A stretch of DNA of 57,475 bases. It comes from Mycolicibacter kumamotonensis. GTDB taxonomy: Bacteria > Actinomycetota > Actinomycetes > Mycobacteriales > Mycobacteriaceae. The stretch spans positions 1 through 57,475 of the forward strand of contig NZ_MVHU01000030.1 of assembly GCF_002086285.1 (NCBI RefSeq), given 5' to 3'. Shown piece after piece: positions 39,391 through 48,157 of the stretch. The notes under the pieces are model-generated. The model searched no databases. It saw only the letters and a list, made by a program, of their open reading frames with translations, and was not told the DNA's origin. The position numbers were made by a program, and so were the translations under genes. Numbering within the stretch: position 1 is the stretch's first letter; every line of letters starts with the position of its first letter.

Positions 39391-40437
39391 GTGACCGCCC
39401 GTCTGCGCCCTGAGATCGCTGCACTGCCCGCCTACGTCGAGGGTAAGACGGTGCCGGGATCGATCAAGCTGGCCAGCAACGAGACGGTGCAGCCACCGCT
39501 GCCCAGCGTGGTCAAGGCCGTCGAAGCCGCGCTGGCCGGGACCAACCGTTACCCGGACAACGGCTACGCCGCGCTGAGGGCCCGGCTGGCCGAACATGTC
39601 GGGTTCGCCCCGGAGAACGTCGCCGCGGGCGCCGGATCGGTGAGCCTGTGCCAGCAGCTGATCCAGATCAGCGCCGGTGCGGGCGAGGAGGTGGTGTTCG
39701 GCTGGCGCAGCTTCGAGATCTATCCGCTGCAGGTCCGCACCGCCGGTGCCGTGCCGGTGCAGGTGCCGCTGCGCGAGCACACCTACGACCTGGACGCGAT
39801 GCTCGACGCCATCACCGAGCGCACCCGGCTGATCTTCGTCTGCAACCCGAACAATCCGACCTCCACCGTCGTCGACCCCGAGGCGCTGGCCCGGTTCGTG
39901 GCCGCGGTGCCGCCGCACATCCTGGTCGCCATCGACGAGGCCTATGTGGAGTACACCCGGGACGGCATGGCGCCCGACAGCCTGGGGTTGGTTCGCGAAT
40001 ATCCGAATGTGGTTGTGCTACGGACGTTTTCGAAGGCCTACGGGCTGGCCGGGCTGCGGCTGGGCTATGCGGTCGGGGATGCGGAGATCATCACCGCCCT
40101 GGGCAAGGTCTACGTGCCGTTCACGGTGTCCACCGTGGCGCAGATCGCCGGGATCGCCTCGATGGATGCCGCCGACGAACTGCTGGCCCGCACCGACGCG
40201 GTGGTCGCCGAGCGGACCCGGGTCTCCGCGGCGCTGCGGGACGCCGGGTTCGAGCTGCCGGAGTCGCAGGCCAACTTCGTGTGGCTGCCGCTGGCGCAGC
40301 GCACCGCCGAGTTCGTGACCGCCGCCGCCGAGGCCCGCATCGTGGTGCGCCCCTACGGCTCCGACGGGGTCCGGGTGACCATCGGCGCGCCGGAGGAGAA
40401 CGACGCGCTGTTACGGTTCGCTCAGGGCTGGATCTGA
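39391..40437 (+). CDS. hisC2: Histidinol-phosphate/aromatic aminotransferase
   Basis: 348 aa, PLP fold type I. Signatures: KLASNETVQPPLPSV, NRYPDNGYAALRARLAEH, CNPNNPTSTVV, substrate-site IDEAYVEY and the PLP lysine in RTFSKAYGLAGLRLGY. In M. tuberculosis the orthologue (Rv3772) is named hisC2 or pat and acts on aromatic 2-oxo acids, the final step of tyrosine/phenylalanine synthesis; tyrA is on the other side of this window. The start was chosen from the leaderless promoter. Confidence 0.88.
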   Translation: MTARLRPEIAALPAYVEGKTVPGSIKLASNETVQPPLPSVVKAVEAALAGTNRYPDNGYAALRARLAEHVGFAPENVAAGAGSVSLCQQLIQISAGAGEEVVFGWRSFEIYPLQVRTAGAVPVQVPLREHTYDLDAMLDAITERTRLIFVCNPNNPTSTVVDPEALARFVAAVPPHILVAIDEAYVEYTRDGMAPDSLGLVREYPNVVVLRTFSKAYGLAGLRLGYAVGDAEIITALGKVYVPFTVSTVAQIAGIASMDAADELLARTDAVVAERTRVSAALRDAGFELPESQANFVWLPLAQRTAEFVTAAAEARIVVRPYGSDGVRVTIGAPEENDALLRFAQGWI

Positions 40438-40448
40438 GGAGGACTTCT

Positions 40449-40862
40449 ATGCACGCCACCGCTACCGCCACCGTCGCAGCACCCGCGTCCCGGGTGTGGA
40501 CTGTGCTCTCCGACCACGAGGGCATGTCCTCGTGGGCGCCCGGCCTGAAGATCACCCTGGTGAAGCCCGGCGCTCCCGAGCCCAACGGCGTGGGCGCGCA
40601 GCGCCGCATCCAGGCGGTGCCCGGGATGGCGCCGATGGTCGAGGAGGTCATCGCCTTCGAGCCCGATCAGCGGCTGAGCTACCGGGGGGTGTCGGGCATC
40701 CCGTTCCGCAACTACGTCGGCGACGTGGTGCTTCGCCCGGCCGGTTCGGGCACCGAGATCAGCTACACCGTCCGCGCCGACAACCCGCTGCCCGGGGTGG
40801 CCGCGGTGCTGGCGCACGGGCTGCTGTTCGCTCTGAAGCGGGCCGTCAAGAAGGCCGGGTGA
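40449..40862 (+). CDS. SRPBCC-family protein
   Basis: 137 aa, polyketide-cyclase/START-like fold: ATVAAPASRVWTVLSDHEGMSSWAPGLK opening and C-terminal amphipathic helix. ATG follows a strong SD (GAGGAGGAC). 11 bp after hisC2, so cotranscribed. Lipid- or polyketide-binding role assumed from family. Confidence 0.85.
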   Translation: MHATATATVAAPASRVWTVLSDHEGMSSWAPGLKITLVKPGAPEPNGVGAQRRIQAVPGMAPMVEEVIAFEPDQRLSYRGVSGIPFRNYVGDVVLRPAGSGTEISYTVRADNPLPGVAAVLAHGLLFALKRAVKKAG

Positions 40863-40867
40863 GCACG

Positions 40868-41338
40868 ATGAGCGACGAGCAGGCCCGCACCAGGTTCACC
40901 GCGTTCAAACAGCGCACCGACACCATCGCCGACGCCGAACTCGACGAGTTCTGGGCGACGCTGCCGCCGGCCACCCTCGAGCAGATGATCGGCGAGTGGC
41001 GTGGCGGGGAGTTCGTCACCGGCCACAAGATGAACGGCCTGCTGGAAAAGGCGCGCTGGTTCGGTAAGACGTTCCGCTCGGTCACCGACGTGCAGCCGCT
41101 GGTCTGCCTCGACGAGGACGGCAACAAGTTCTCCAACGTCCAACTCGGCAAGGGCGAGGCCAGCCTGTGGAACGAGGAGTTCCGCGGCGAGGTGGTGGCC
41201 ACCATGGTCTACGACGGCCAGCCCACCCACGACCACTTCAAGCGCGTCGACGACGACACCGTGATGGGCATCATGAACGGCAAGGCGGGCGTACTGGATA
41301 ACGGCCGCTACTTCTACTTCTACCTCGAGCGGGTGTAG
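40868..41338 (+). CDS. GXWXG / DUF4334 protein
   Basis: 156 aa from ATG 40868 (GTG 40859, overlapping the previous stop, is an alternative). Contains GEWRGGEFVTGH, the GxWxG motif, and a C-terminal DUF4334 part with VVATMVYDGQPTHDHFKRVDDDTVMGIMNGK. Function unknown. Last gene of the hisC2 transcript. Confidence 0.85.
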   Translation: MSDEQARTRFTAFKQRTDTIADAELDEFWATLPPATLEQMIGEWRGGEFVTGHKMNGLLEKARWFGKTFRSVTDVQPLVCLDEDGNKFSNVQLGKGEASLWNEEFRGEVVATMVYDGQPTHDHFKRVDDDTVMGIMNGKAGVLDNGRYFYFYLERV

Positions 41339-42316
41339 TCAGCGCCGCAGCGCTAGCTCGCGCTCGGGCTCGTTGCGGGGTGCGTGGCGGCGGTGCCGCA
41401 GGGAGGCGATGACCGTGGCGGCGAGCACGCCGACGATCACCAGCAGCGACGTCCCGGTGCCGATCTCGATGCCGCCGGCGCCCTGTTCGTGCATCGCGTG
41501 CATGATCAGCTTCACGCCGATGAAGCCGAGGATCACCGACAGGCCATGGGACAGGTACACCAGCCGGTCGAGCAGGCCATCGATCAGGAAGTAGAGCTGG
41601 CGCAGACCCAGCAGCGAAAACGCCGTCGCGGTGAACACGATGTAGGTGTTCTGGGTCAGGCCGAAGATCGCCGGGATCGAGTCCAGCGCGAAGAGCACAT
41701 CGGTGCCGGCGATCGCCAGCATCACCAACAACATCGGGGTGATCACCCAGCGCCCGCCGATCCGGGTAAACAACCGGTCGCCGTCATACCGCGCGCTGGT
41801 GGGCACCACCTTCTGCACCAATCCGACGATGGCATCGGGGAGGCGTGGAGACACCCCGGTGCCACCCGACCTGAGCATGTTGCCCGCCGCCAGCAGCAGG
41901 AGCAGGCCGAAAAAGTAGAAAACCCAGGAGAACCGGTGGATCAGCGCGGCGCCGAGCAGGATGAAGCCGGTCCGCGCGGCCAGGGCCATCACGATCCCGA
42001 ACAGCAGCACCTTCTGCTGGTCGACGCGGGGCACCCGGAAGCCGGCCATGATGACCAGGAAGACGAACAGGTTGTCGACCGACAGCGCCTTCTCGGTGAG
42101 GTACCCGGCGAAGTACTCCGAGCCCGCATCGGCTCCGCCGAAGACGAACATGCCGAGGCCGAACAGCACGGCGATCGCGATGTAGCCGACGGACCAGGCC
42201 GCGGCCTCGGCCAATGTCGGAACATGCGCCCTGCGGACATGCGCGAAGAAGTCGAACGCCAGGAGCCCCACCAGGCCGACGATCGTCAATGCCCATAACC
42301 ATCCGGAAACGTCCAT
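41339..42316 (-). CDS. TerC/Alx-family membrane protein
   Basis: 325 aa with about nine membrane helices and the TerC signature (YLTEKALSVDNLFVFLVIM with the conserved Glu/Asp pair, and ALDSIPAIFGLTQNTYIVFTATAFSLLGLRQLYFL). TerC/Alx proteins are metal (Mn) exporters or tellurite-resistance proteins. The SD is part of a small hairpin (next entry). Confidence 0.9.
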   Translation of the reverse strand: MDVSGWLWALTIVGLVGLLAFDFFAHVRRAHVPTLAEAAAWSVGYIAIAVLFGLGMFVFGGADAGSEYFAGYLTEKALSVDNLFVFLVIMAGFRVPRVDQQKVLLFGIVMALAARTGFILLGAALIHRFSWVFYFFGLLLLLAAGNMLRSGGTGVSPRLPDAIVGLVQKVVPTSARYDGDRLFTRIGGRWVITPMLLVMLAIAGTDVLFALDSIPAIFGLTQNTYIVFTATAFSLLGLRQLYFLIDGLLDRLVYLSHGLSVILGFIGVKLIMHAMHEQGAGGIEIGTGTSLLVIVGVLAATVIASLRHRRHAPRNEPERELALRR

Positions 42317-42318
42317 GT

Positions 42319-42333
42319 CCTACCAACGGTAGG
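42319..42333 (-). promoter_or_regulatory. SD-sequestering hairpin upstream of terC
   Basis: CCTACC and GGTAGG pair around GTT directly before the ATG. On the minus strand the GGTAGG arm is the likely ribosome binding site, so pairing would limit translation. Confidence 0.45.
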
Positions 42334-42372
42334 CAGGTCGGGCGACATCGGGCTGACGCGCAGGTAGCGGGG

Positions 42373-42948
42373 CTATGACCGGCCGGTGAATGCGATCAGC
42401 CGCTGCAGGGTCGGGGCGGAGTCGGCGACCTCGACGGGCTCGTCGAACCCCGCTCGGACCCGGCCCGCCGGGGTGATGATCGCGTGCGCCAGATCCAACA
42501 CGTACTCGGCCAGCGGTTCGGCCACGTCCACCGTGCGGCCCGTCGCCGTCGCATAGTCCCACGCGTGCACCAGGAATTCGACCGACAGGATTCCGGCCGC
42601 CATCCGTGCCGGTAGCTCATTGGGGCCGATCGTGACGGTGCCGTCCAGGCCGCGGTCGTGCCAGGCGTCCAGGGCGGGCCGGGCCGCGGCGAGGACCTGC
42701 CGTTCGGGCGGCTCGGTGGCGTCGCGGGCCGGAAACTGTGCGCCGGCCGCGCCACCGAGGACGGTGATGGAGTTCAGCAGGTGATCGGTCAGCTGCGCGA
42801 CGTCGAATTCCGAGCACGGCGTCTGTTTGGACAGCTCGTCGCCGCTGATGTGATGCAGCACCTGTGCCAGCACCGCGAGGGTGGCTTCGGCACCGGCCAG
42901 CTCATCGGCGGGGGGCGCGTCGGGACCGGGTCGTAGATCGGAGGCCAT
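42373..42948 (-). CDS. TIGR03086-type DinB-like metal-binding protein
   Basis: 191 aa, DinB/mycothiol-dependent maleylpyruvate isomerase N-terminal fold: TPCSEFDVAQLTDHLLNSI near residue 43 (His of the metal triad in DHLLN) and EFLVHAWDYATATG near 125 (HxWD). Matches Rv3773c by position. Thiol-transferase function is unproven. Confidence 0.82.
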   Translation of the reverse strand: MASDLRPGPDAPPADELAGAEATLAVLAQVLHHISGDELSKQTPCSEFDVAQLTDHLLNSITVLGGAAGAQFPARDATEPPERQVLAAARPALDAWHDRGLDGTVTIGPNELPARMAAGILSVEFLVHAWDYATATGRTVDVAEPLAEYVLDLAHAIITPAGRVRAGFDEPVEVADSAPTLQRLIAFTGRS

Positions 42949-42970
42949 GTGCCCACGCTACGGTCTGGGT

Positions 42971-43795
42971 ATGACCGAGTCCTATGAATCCGTCACCGTC
43001 GAGACCAAGGATCACGTCGCCCAGGTGACCCTGATCGGTCCGGGCAAGGGCAATGCGATGGGCCCGGCGTTCTGGTCGGAGCTGCCGCGGGTCTTCGCCG
43101 AGCTGGACGCCGACCGCGACGTGCGCGCGATCGTGCTGACCGGATCCGGCAAGAATTTCAGCTACGGGCTGGACCTGGCCGCGATGGGCGGCACCCTGAC
43201 CCCGATGCTGGCCGAGGGTGCGCTGGCCCGACAGCGGGCGGACTTCCACCGCGACCTGCGCGGCATGCAGGATGCGATCACCGCGGTCGCCGACTGCCGC
43301 ACCCCGACGATCGCGGCGGTCCAGGGCTGGTGCATCGGCGGCGGGGTGGACCTGATCTCCGCGGTCGACATCCGCTACGCGTCGGCCGATGCCAAGTTCA
43401 GCGTGCGCGAGGTCAAACTCGCGATCGTCGCCGACGTCGGCAGCCTGGCCCGGCTTCCGTTGATTTTGTCCGACGGGCATCTGCGCGAGCTGGCGCTGAC
43501 CGGCAAAGACATCGACGCCGCCCGGGCGGAGAAGATCGGCCTGGTCAACGACGTCTTTGCCGACGCCGACGCCTGCCTGGCCGCCGCGCACGCCACCGCT
43601 GCCGAGATCGCCGCCAACCCGCCGCTGACCGTGGCCGGCGTCAAGGATGTGCTCGATGAGCAGCGCACCGACCGGGTGGCGGCCAGCCTGCGCTACGTCG
43701 CGGCGTGGAACTCGGCGTTCCTGGCATCCAAGGATCTGATGGAGGGGATCGGCGCCGTCATGGGCAAACGCAAGCCCGAGTTCACCGGCGAGTGA
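42971..43795 (+). CDS. echA21: Enoyl-CoA hydratase/isomerase family protein
   Basis: 274 aa crotonase fold: oxyanion-hole segments SGKNFSYGLDLAAMGG and AVQGWCIGGGVDLISAVDIRYAS, then FSVREVKLAIVADVGSLARLP. It has the acidic active-site pattern of crotonases (ReVKLaIvaDvG). A TACGGT -10 (42959-42964) ends 6 nt before ATG, so leaderless. First gene of a tightly overlapping four-gene operon; orthologue of Rv3774 by position. Confidence 0.88.
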   Translation: MTESYESVTVETKDHVAQVTLIGPGKGNAMGPAFWSELPRVFAELDADRDVRAIVLTGSGKNFSYGLDLAAMGGTLTPMLAEGALARQRADFHRDLRGMQDAITAVADCRTPTIAAVQGWCIGGGVDLISAVDIRYASADAKFSVREVKLAIVADVGSLARLPLILSDGHLRELALTGKDIDAARAEKIGLVNDVFADADACLAAAHATAAEIAANPPLTVAGVKDVLDEQRTDRVAASLRYVAAWNSAFLASKDLMEGIGAVMGKRKPEFTGE

Positions 43796-44118
43796 TGGCC
43801 TGGATTCTGCTGTTCGGGGCGATCGGGTTCGAAGTCGCCGGGACGCTGTCGTTGCGGGCCTCCGAGGGTTTCAGCCGATGGCAGTGGGCGATCCCGGTGA
43901 CCGTCGGCTACCTGGTGTCGTTCGTGCTGCTGGCGCTGGTGCTCAAGCGCGGGATCCCGGTCGGCGTGGCCTACGGGGTCTGGTCCGGCGTCGGGGTGGC
44001 GTTGACCGCGGCGCTGGCCCGGTTCCTGTTCGCCGACCCGTTCACACCGGTGATGGCCGGCGGCGTCGTGCTGATCGGCGCCGGGGTGTACCTGTTGGAG
44101 TACGGGGCGCACGCGTGA
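43795..44118 (+). CDS. SMR-family multidrug transporter
   Basis: 107 aa, four membrane helices, with the essential membrane Glu (E13 in GAIGFEVAGTLSLRASEGF) and the GVAYGVWSGVGVALTAALARFLF loop of the small multidrug resistance family (EmrE/Mmr type). Starts 1 bp into the stop of echA21. Confidence 0.88.
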   Translation: MAWILLFGAIGFEVAGTLSLRASEGFSRWQWAIPVTVGYLVSFVLLALVLKRGIPVGVAYGVWSGVGVALTAALARFLFADPFTPVMAGGVVLIGAGVYLLEYGAHA

Positions 44119-44990
44119 CCGGCGTGTCCTTCCCGCAACCGGCGCTGGCCGACATCGTCTCCACCCTCGACGTCGAACAGACCGGTGAGCACCAGTTCGT
44201 GGCCACCCAACTGGACAACCCGCGCCACCACATCGTCGGCGGGCACATCGCCGGGCAGGCACTGATGGCGGCCAGCCGCACCGCCCCGGGGCGCACACCG
44301 CACAGCCTGCACGTCTACTACCTGCGCGCCGGTGACGCCCGCCGCCCGGTCGACCTGCACGTCGACGTGGCCCGCGACGGGGGCACGCTGTCCACCCGCC
44401 AGGTCACCGCCCGCCAGGACGGCGAGATCCTGCTGGAAGTGCTGTCGTCGTTCAGTGCCGACGTCGACGCGCCCGAATACCAGCAGCCGCTGCCTGAAGT
44501 GCCCGATCCGGATTCCGTGCCGCCGGTACAGCAGCAACTCGCGGACTACGCCGACGAACTGGGCGGCTACTGGGTGCAGCCGCATCCGTTCGACCTGCGC
44601 TACGTCGACCCGCCGCCACGCCTGGCGCTGGACCGTGGCGAGCTGTCACCGCGGATCCGGTTGTGGTGGAAGCCTGTTGCGGAGATACCGGCGGACCCCG
44701 CGCTGCACAGCGCCCTGGTGATCTACCTGTCCGGCACCACCATGGTCGAGACGGCGGTCGCCATGCGGCGCGCCACCAAGACCAGCGTGTTCAACGCACT
44801 GATCGACCATGCGCTGTGGTTTCAGCGGCCCGTCGACCTGTCGGATTGGGTATTGTCCGACCAGTTCACGCCCAGCGGCGTCGCCGGGCGCGGTCTGACC
44901 AGTTCGACGATGTACAACCGGGCAGGCCAGCTGGTCTGCTTTGCGACCCAGGAACTGTACTTCGGGCGGGGCGAAGGGCGGCAGCGGTGA
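44115..44990 (+). CDS. tesB: Acyl-CoA thioesterase II (TesB-like)
   Basis: 291 aa double hotdog fold: HIVGGHIAGQALMAASRTAPGRTPHSLHVYYLRAG in the first domain, DHALWFQRP and SSTMYNRAGQLVCFATQELYF in the second. Hydrolyses acyl-CoA thioesters. GTG start overlaps the SMR stop. Confidence 0.88.
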   Translation: MTGVSFPQPALADIVSTLDVEQTGEHQFVATQLDNPRHHIVGGHIAGQALMAASRTAPGRTPHSLHVYYLRAGDARRPVDLHVDVARDGGTLSTRQVTARQDGEILLEVLSSFSADVDAPEYQQPLPEVPDPDSVPPVQQQLADYADELGGYWVQPHPFDLRYVDPPPRLALDRGELSPRIRLWWKPVAEIPADPALHSALVIYLSGTTMVETAVAMRRATKTSVFNALIDHALWFQRPVDLSDWVLSDQFTPSGVAGRGLTSSTMYNRAGQLVCFATQELYFGRGEGRQR

Positions 44991-46249
44991 AACCGGAGAT
45001 CCCCGAGATGACCACACCCGATGGGCGGATCCGTGTTCCGGCCGATCTGGACGCGGTGACCACTGTCGGTGACGAGGATTCGTCTGGTCTCGATCCTGCT
45101 GCGGTGGAACGGATCTGGCAGGCGGCGCGGCACTGGTATGCCGCCGGTATGCACCCGGCGATCCAGTTGTGCCTGCGCCACAACGGCCGCGTCGTGCTCA
45201 ACCGCGCGATCGGGCACGGTTGGGGTAATGCCCCCACCGATCCCGCCGACGCCGAGCAGGTCCCGGTGGGCGTGGACACCCCGTTCTGCGCGTACTCGGC
45301 CGCCAAGGCGATCACCTCCACCGTGGTACACATGCTCGTCGAGCGGGGCTGCTTCTCGCTCGACGACCGGGTGGCCGACTATCTGCCCGGGTACGGTCGA
45401 CACGGCAAGGGCCGCACCACGATCCGCCAGGTGCTGACCCACAGCGCCGGGGTGCCGTTCGCCACCGGGCCGCGGCCGGACGTGCATCGCGTCGATGACA
45501 GCGAGTACACCCGGCAGCAGCTGGCGAACCTGCGGGCGATCTATCCCCCGGGTTGGGCGCACATGTACCACGCGCTGACCTGGGGCCCGCTGATGCGCGA
45601 GATCGTCTCGGCGGCCACCGGGCGGCAGATCCGCGAGATCCTGGCGACGGAGATACTGGATCCGCTGGGCTTCCGCTGGACGAATTTCGGTGTCGCCGAA
45701 GCCGATGTGCCGCTAGTGGCGCCCAGTCACGCCACCGGCCGCCCGCTTCCAGGGCCGGTGGCCGCGGTGTTCCGGCGGGCCATCGGCGGGACGATGCACG
45801 AGATCATCCCGTTCACCAACACCCCGCTGTATCTGACCAGCGTCATCCCGTCGTCGAACACCATCTCCACGGCGTTCGAGCTGTCGAAGTTCGCCGAGAT
45901 CTGGCGCCGCGGGGGTGAACTCGACGGAGTGCGGGTGGTCTCGCCGGAGACCATGACCGCGGCGACGGCCCAGTGCCGGCGGCTACGCCCGGATGTGGCG
46001 ACCGGGTTGGTGCCGCTGCGCTGGGGCACCGGCTACATGCTCGGCTCGGAGCGGTTCGGCCCGTTCGGGCGCGCCGCGCCGTCGGCGTTCGGGCACCTGG
46101 GCCTGGTCAATGTCGCCATCTGGGCGGACCCGGCCCGCGGGCTGGCCGCCGGGCTGATCTCCAGCGGCAAGCCCGGCCGCGACCCGGAGGCCAAGCGTTA
46201 CACCGCGCTGATGGACACCATCGCCGCGGAGATCCCGCGCGCCCGGTGA
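44987..46249 (+). CDS. lipE: Serine beta-lactamase-fold esterase
   Basis: 420 aa from GTG 44987, overlapping the thioesterase stop. Class C beta-lactamase/esterase fold: S104-A-A-K107 catalytic SxxK, YxN-type MYHALTWGPL motif and GHLG near the C-terminus. Corresponds to Rv3775 (lipE). Hydrolyses ester substrates; specificity unknown. Confidence 0.88.
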   Translation: MKPEIPEMTTPDGRIRVPADLDAVTTVGDEDSSGLDPAAVERIWQAARHWYAAGMHPAIQLCLRHNGRVVLNRAIGHGWGNAPTDPADAEQVPVGVDTPFCAYSAAKAITSTVVHMLVERGCFSLDDRVADYLPGYGRHGKGRTTIRQVLTHSAGVPFATGPRPDVHRVDDSEYTRQQLANLRAIYPPGWAHMYHALTWGPLMREIVSAATGRQIREILATEILDPLGFRWTNFGVAEADVPLVAPSHATGRPLPGPVAAVFRRAIGGTMHEIIPFTNTPLYLTSVIPSSNTISTAFELSKFAEIWRRGGELDGVRVVSPETMTAATAQCRRLRPDVATGLVPLRWGTGYMLGSERFGPFGRAAPSAFGHLGLVNVAIWADPARGLAAGLISSGKPGRDPEAKRYTALMDTIAAEIPRAR

Positions 46250-46366
46250 CGCTCATGGAGTGCGTTCGCCGACATCCGATCCGGGCGCCGCGACCCCGCC
46301 GGGTCGACGGCAACAGTTCGGCCCGGTATCGCAACGCCGACGACACCGTATTCCTATAGTCGATCG

Positions 46367-47254
46367 ATGGAGCTGCGGCACATCAAATACCTGCTGGCGG
46401 TCGCCGACCATCAAAATTTCACCCGGGCCGCCGAAGCGCTGCACATCTCCCAGCCGACGCTGTCTCAACAGATCAAGCAACTCGAGCACACGCTCGGGGT
46501 GCAGCTGTTCGACCGGTCCGGCCGCACCGTCCGGCTCACCGACGCCGGCTCGGCCTACGTTTACCATGCCCGGCTGGCGATGCGGGATCTAGCGGCCGCC
46601 GAGCGGGCCGTGCACGACGTGCGGGATCTGTCGCGCGGCAACCTGCGGATCGCGGTGACGCCCACCTTCACCGCGTATCTGATCGGCCAGCTGATCTACA
46701 GCTATCGGGAGGCCTATCCCGGCATCAGGGTGACGGTTCTGGAGACCAACCAGGACCGGATGGAGGCCGACCTGCTGGCAGATCGACTCGACCTCGGGAT
46801 CGGCTTCGCCGGCCAGCACGCGGCCGGCATCGAGGCCCGGACACTGTTCAACGAGACGTTGGTTCTGGTGGTGGGCTCGGGCCATCCGCTCGAGACGGGT
46901 GCCGTGCGGGTGCCAGTCGCCGAACTGGCCGGCGAGCCTCTCGGGCTGCTCAGTTCGGACTTCGCCACCCGGCTGCACGTCGACGCCTACTTCGCCACAT
47001 ACCAAGTGCCGCAGAACATCGCGATCGAGGCGAACTCGGTCAGCGCATTGCTGGAACTGGTGGGACGCGGCGCCGTGGCCACCGTGTTGCCGGATGCGAT
47101 CACCAGCGAACGCCTCGACCTGCACCCGGTCCCCCTGGACCCGCCGCTGCCCACCCGCACCGTGCAGGTGCTGCAGCGCGCCGGGGTCTACCACTCCGCA
47201 GCGGCGTGCGCCTTCGCCGAGATGCTCACCACGATGGTCGCCGAGCGGCGCTAG
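46367..47254 (+). CDS. LysR-family regulator
   Basis: 295 aa: N-terminal winged helix MELRHIKYLLAVADHQNFTRAAEALHISQPTLSQQIKQLE, and a periplasmic-binding-like effector domain starting at LRIAVTPTFTAYLIGQ. TATAGT (46355-46360) ends 6 nt before the ATG. Similar to CynR-type regulators. A LysR-type box lies directly downstream (47262-47278). Confidence 0.9.
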   Translation: MELRHIKYLLAVADHQNFTRAAEALHISQPTLSQQIKQLEHTLGVQLFDRSGRTVRLTDAGSAYVYHARLAMRDLAAAERAVHDVRDLSRGNLRIAVTPTFTAYLIGQLIYSYREAYPGIRVTVLETNQDRMEADLLADRLDLGIGFAGQHAAGIEARTLFNETLVLVVGSGHPLETGAVRVPVAELAGEPLGLLSSDFATRLHVDAYFATYQVPQNIAIEANSVSALLELVGRGAVATVLPDAITSERLDLHPVPLDPPLPTRTVQVLQRAGVYHSAAACAFAEMLTTMVAERR

Positions 47255-47261
47255 CTGGGAG

Positions 47262-47278
47262 TATTGGTTCTGCCAATA
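47262..47278. promoter_or_regulatory. Palindromic LysR-type box
   Basis: TATTGG-N5-CCAATA, containing T-N11-A (TTGG...CCAA), starting 8 bp after the LysR stop and before the next gene. A second TATTGG occurs about 35 bp on. Confidence 0.45.
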
Positions 47279-47512
47279 GCTCCGCGTGGATCTAGGTATT
47301 GGACAGTGCGTGCGCCGTCTTCCATGCTGAATGTCATCTGAGTGAACGCTTTTCACACATTTGGAAGGCGCGAGGCACCATTCGCTGGACATGGCAGGCT
47401 CCGGTACGCCGACCGAAACCGTTGACAGCCACCGTGTCTCACATCAGACGAACGAGTTCTCCGCAATGTTGCGGCTAGTCGCCGAGTGCGAGGAAGGCTG
47501 GGTCAGCAACCG

Positions 47513-47941
47513 ATGACGACTGTCCTGTATAACGAGACCGCCAGCGGGCCCGGGCTGGCGCAGCTGGAACAGATTCTGCAGATCGGGCGCCACCAGAAGG
47601 TGGCGGTGATCAATGCGCCGCCCGAATCGGAGCTGCGACCGCTCGCCGTCAGTCGCGCCAACCCGTACGACGTCGATGTTGTCATCGCGTTTGTGACGCG
47701 CCGGGTGGACGTGGCCTTGATCCGGGCGGCCTACAGCGCAGTCGGCGCCGGCCGAAGGGCGTGGGTCGTCTACCCCGAGCCCGGCCAGCCCGGGACCGAT
47801 CTGCGCTGGGAGTGGTTCCTGGCAGCACTACGCCAATACGGTGTCGAGGCGGTGCGCCACGCGGTGGTCGACAACGGCTGGTCGGCGGTGCTGTTAGGGC
47901 GCAAGCTCAACGGTGATCCGGAGCCGGATCTGATCGGCTGA
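47513..47941 (+). CDS. DUF3052-like conserved protein
   Basis: 142 aa from ATG 47513. Rossmann-like alternation (VAVINAPPESEL, DVVIAFV, RRAWVVYPEPGQPGTDLRWEWFLAALRQYG) and a terminal DNGWSAVLLGRK, reminiscent of the DUF3052 ending. An upstream in-frame start would add nine residues. Function unknown; could be controlled by the LysR box. Confidence 0.6.
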   Translation: MTTVLYNETASGPGLAQLEQILQIGRHQKVAVINAPPESELRPLAVSRANPYDVDVVIAFVTRRVDVALIRAAYSAVGAGRRAWVVYPEPGQPGTDLRWEWFLAALRQYGVEAVRHAVVDNGWSAVLLGRKLNGDPEPDLIG

Positions 47942-47991
47942 GCGCCGGCCGCCCAGGCCGGGGTGACCTGTCACCGAACTCCGCACATCGG

Positions 47992-48078
47992 CGGTGGCGG
48001 AGGGATTTGAACCCCCGGACGGTTTTAGCCGTCTCTCGCTTTCAAGGCGAGTGCATTAGGCCGCTCTGCCACGCCACC
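47992..48078 (-). tRNA. tRNA-Ser (anticodon TGA)
   Basis: 87 nt with acceptor GGTGGCG/CGCCACC, discriminator G, anticodon stem CTCGC/GCGAG, loop CTTGAAA (TGA), variable arm GACGG/CCGTC and normal T-arm. A degenerate copy lies at 48879-48966. Confidence 0.97.
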
Positions 48079-48157
48079 GCGGGAAATCGTACCGGGGTCA
48101 ACCGGGCTGGCCCTCGCCGCCGTCTGCACCGGGCTGTCCGGGCGCGGTGCCCGTTTG

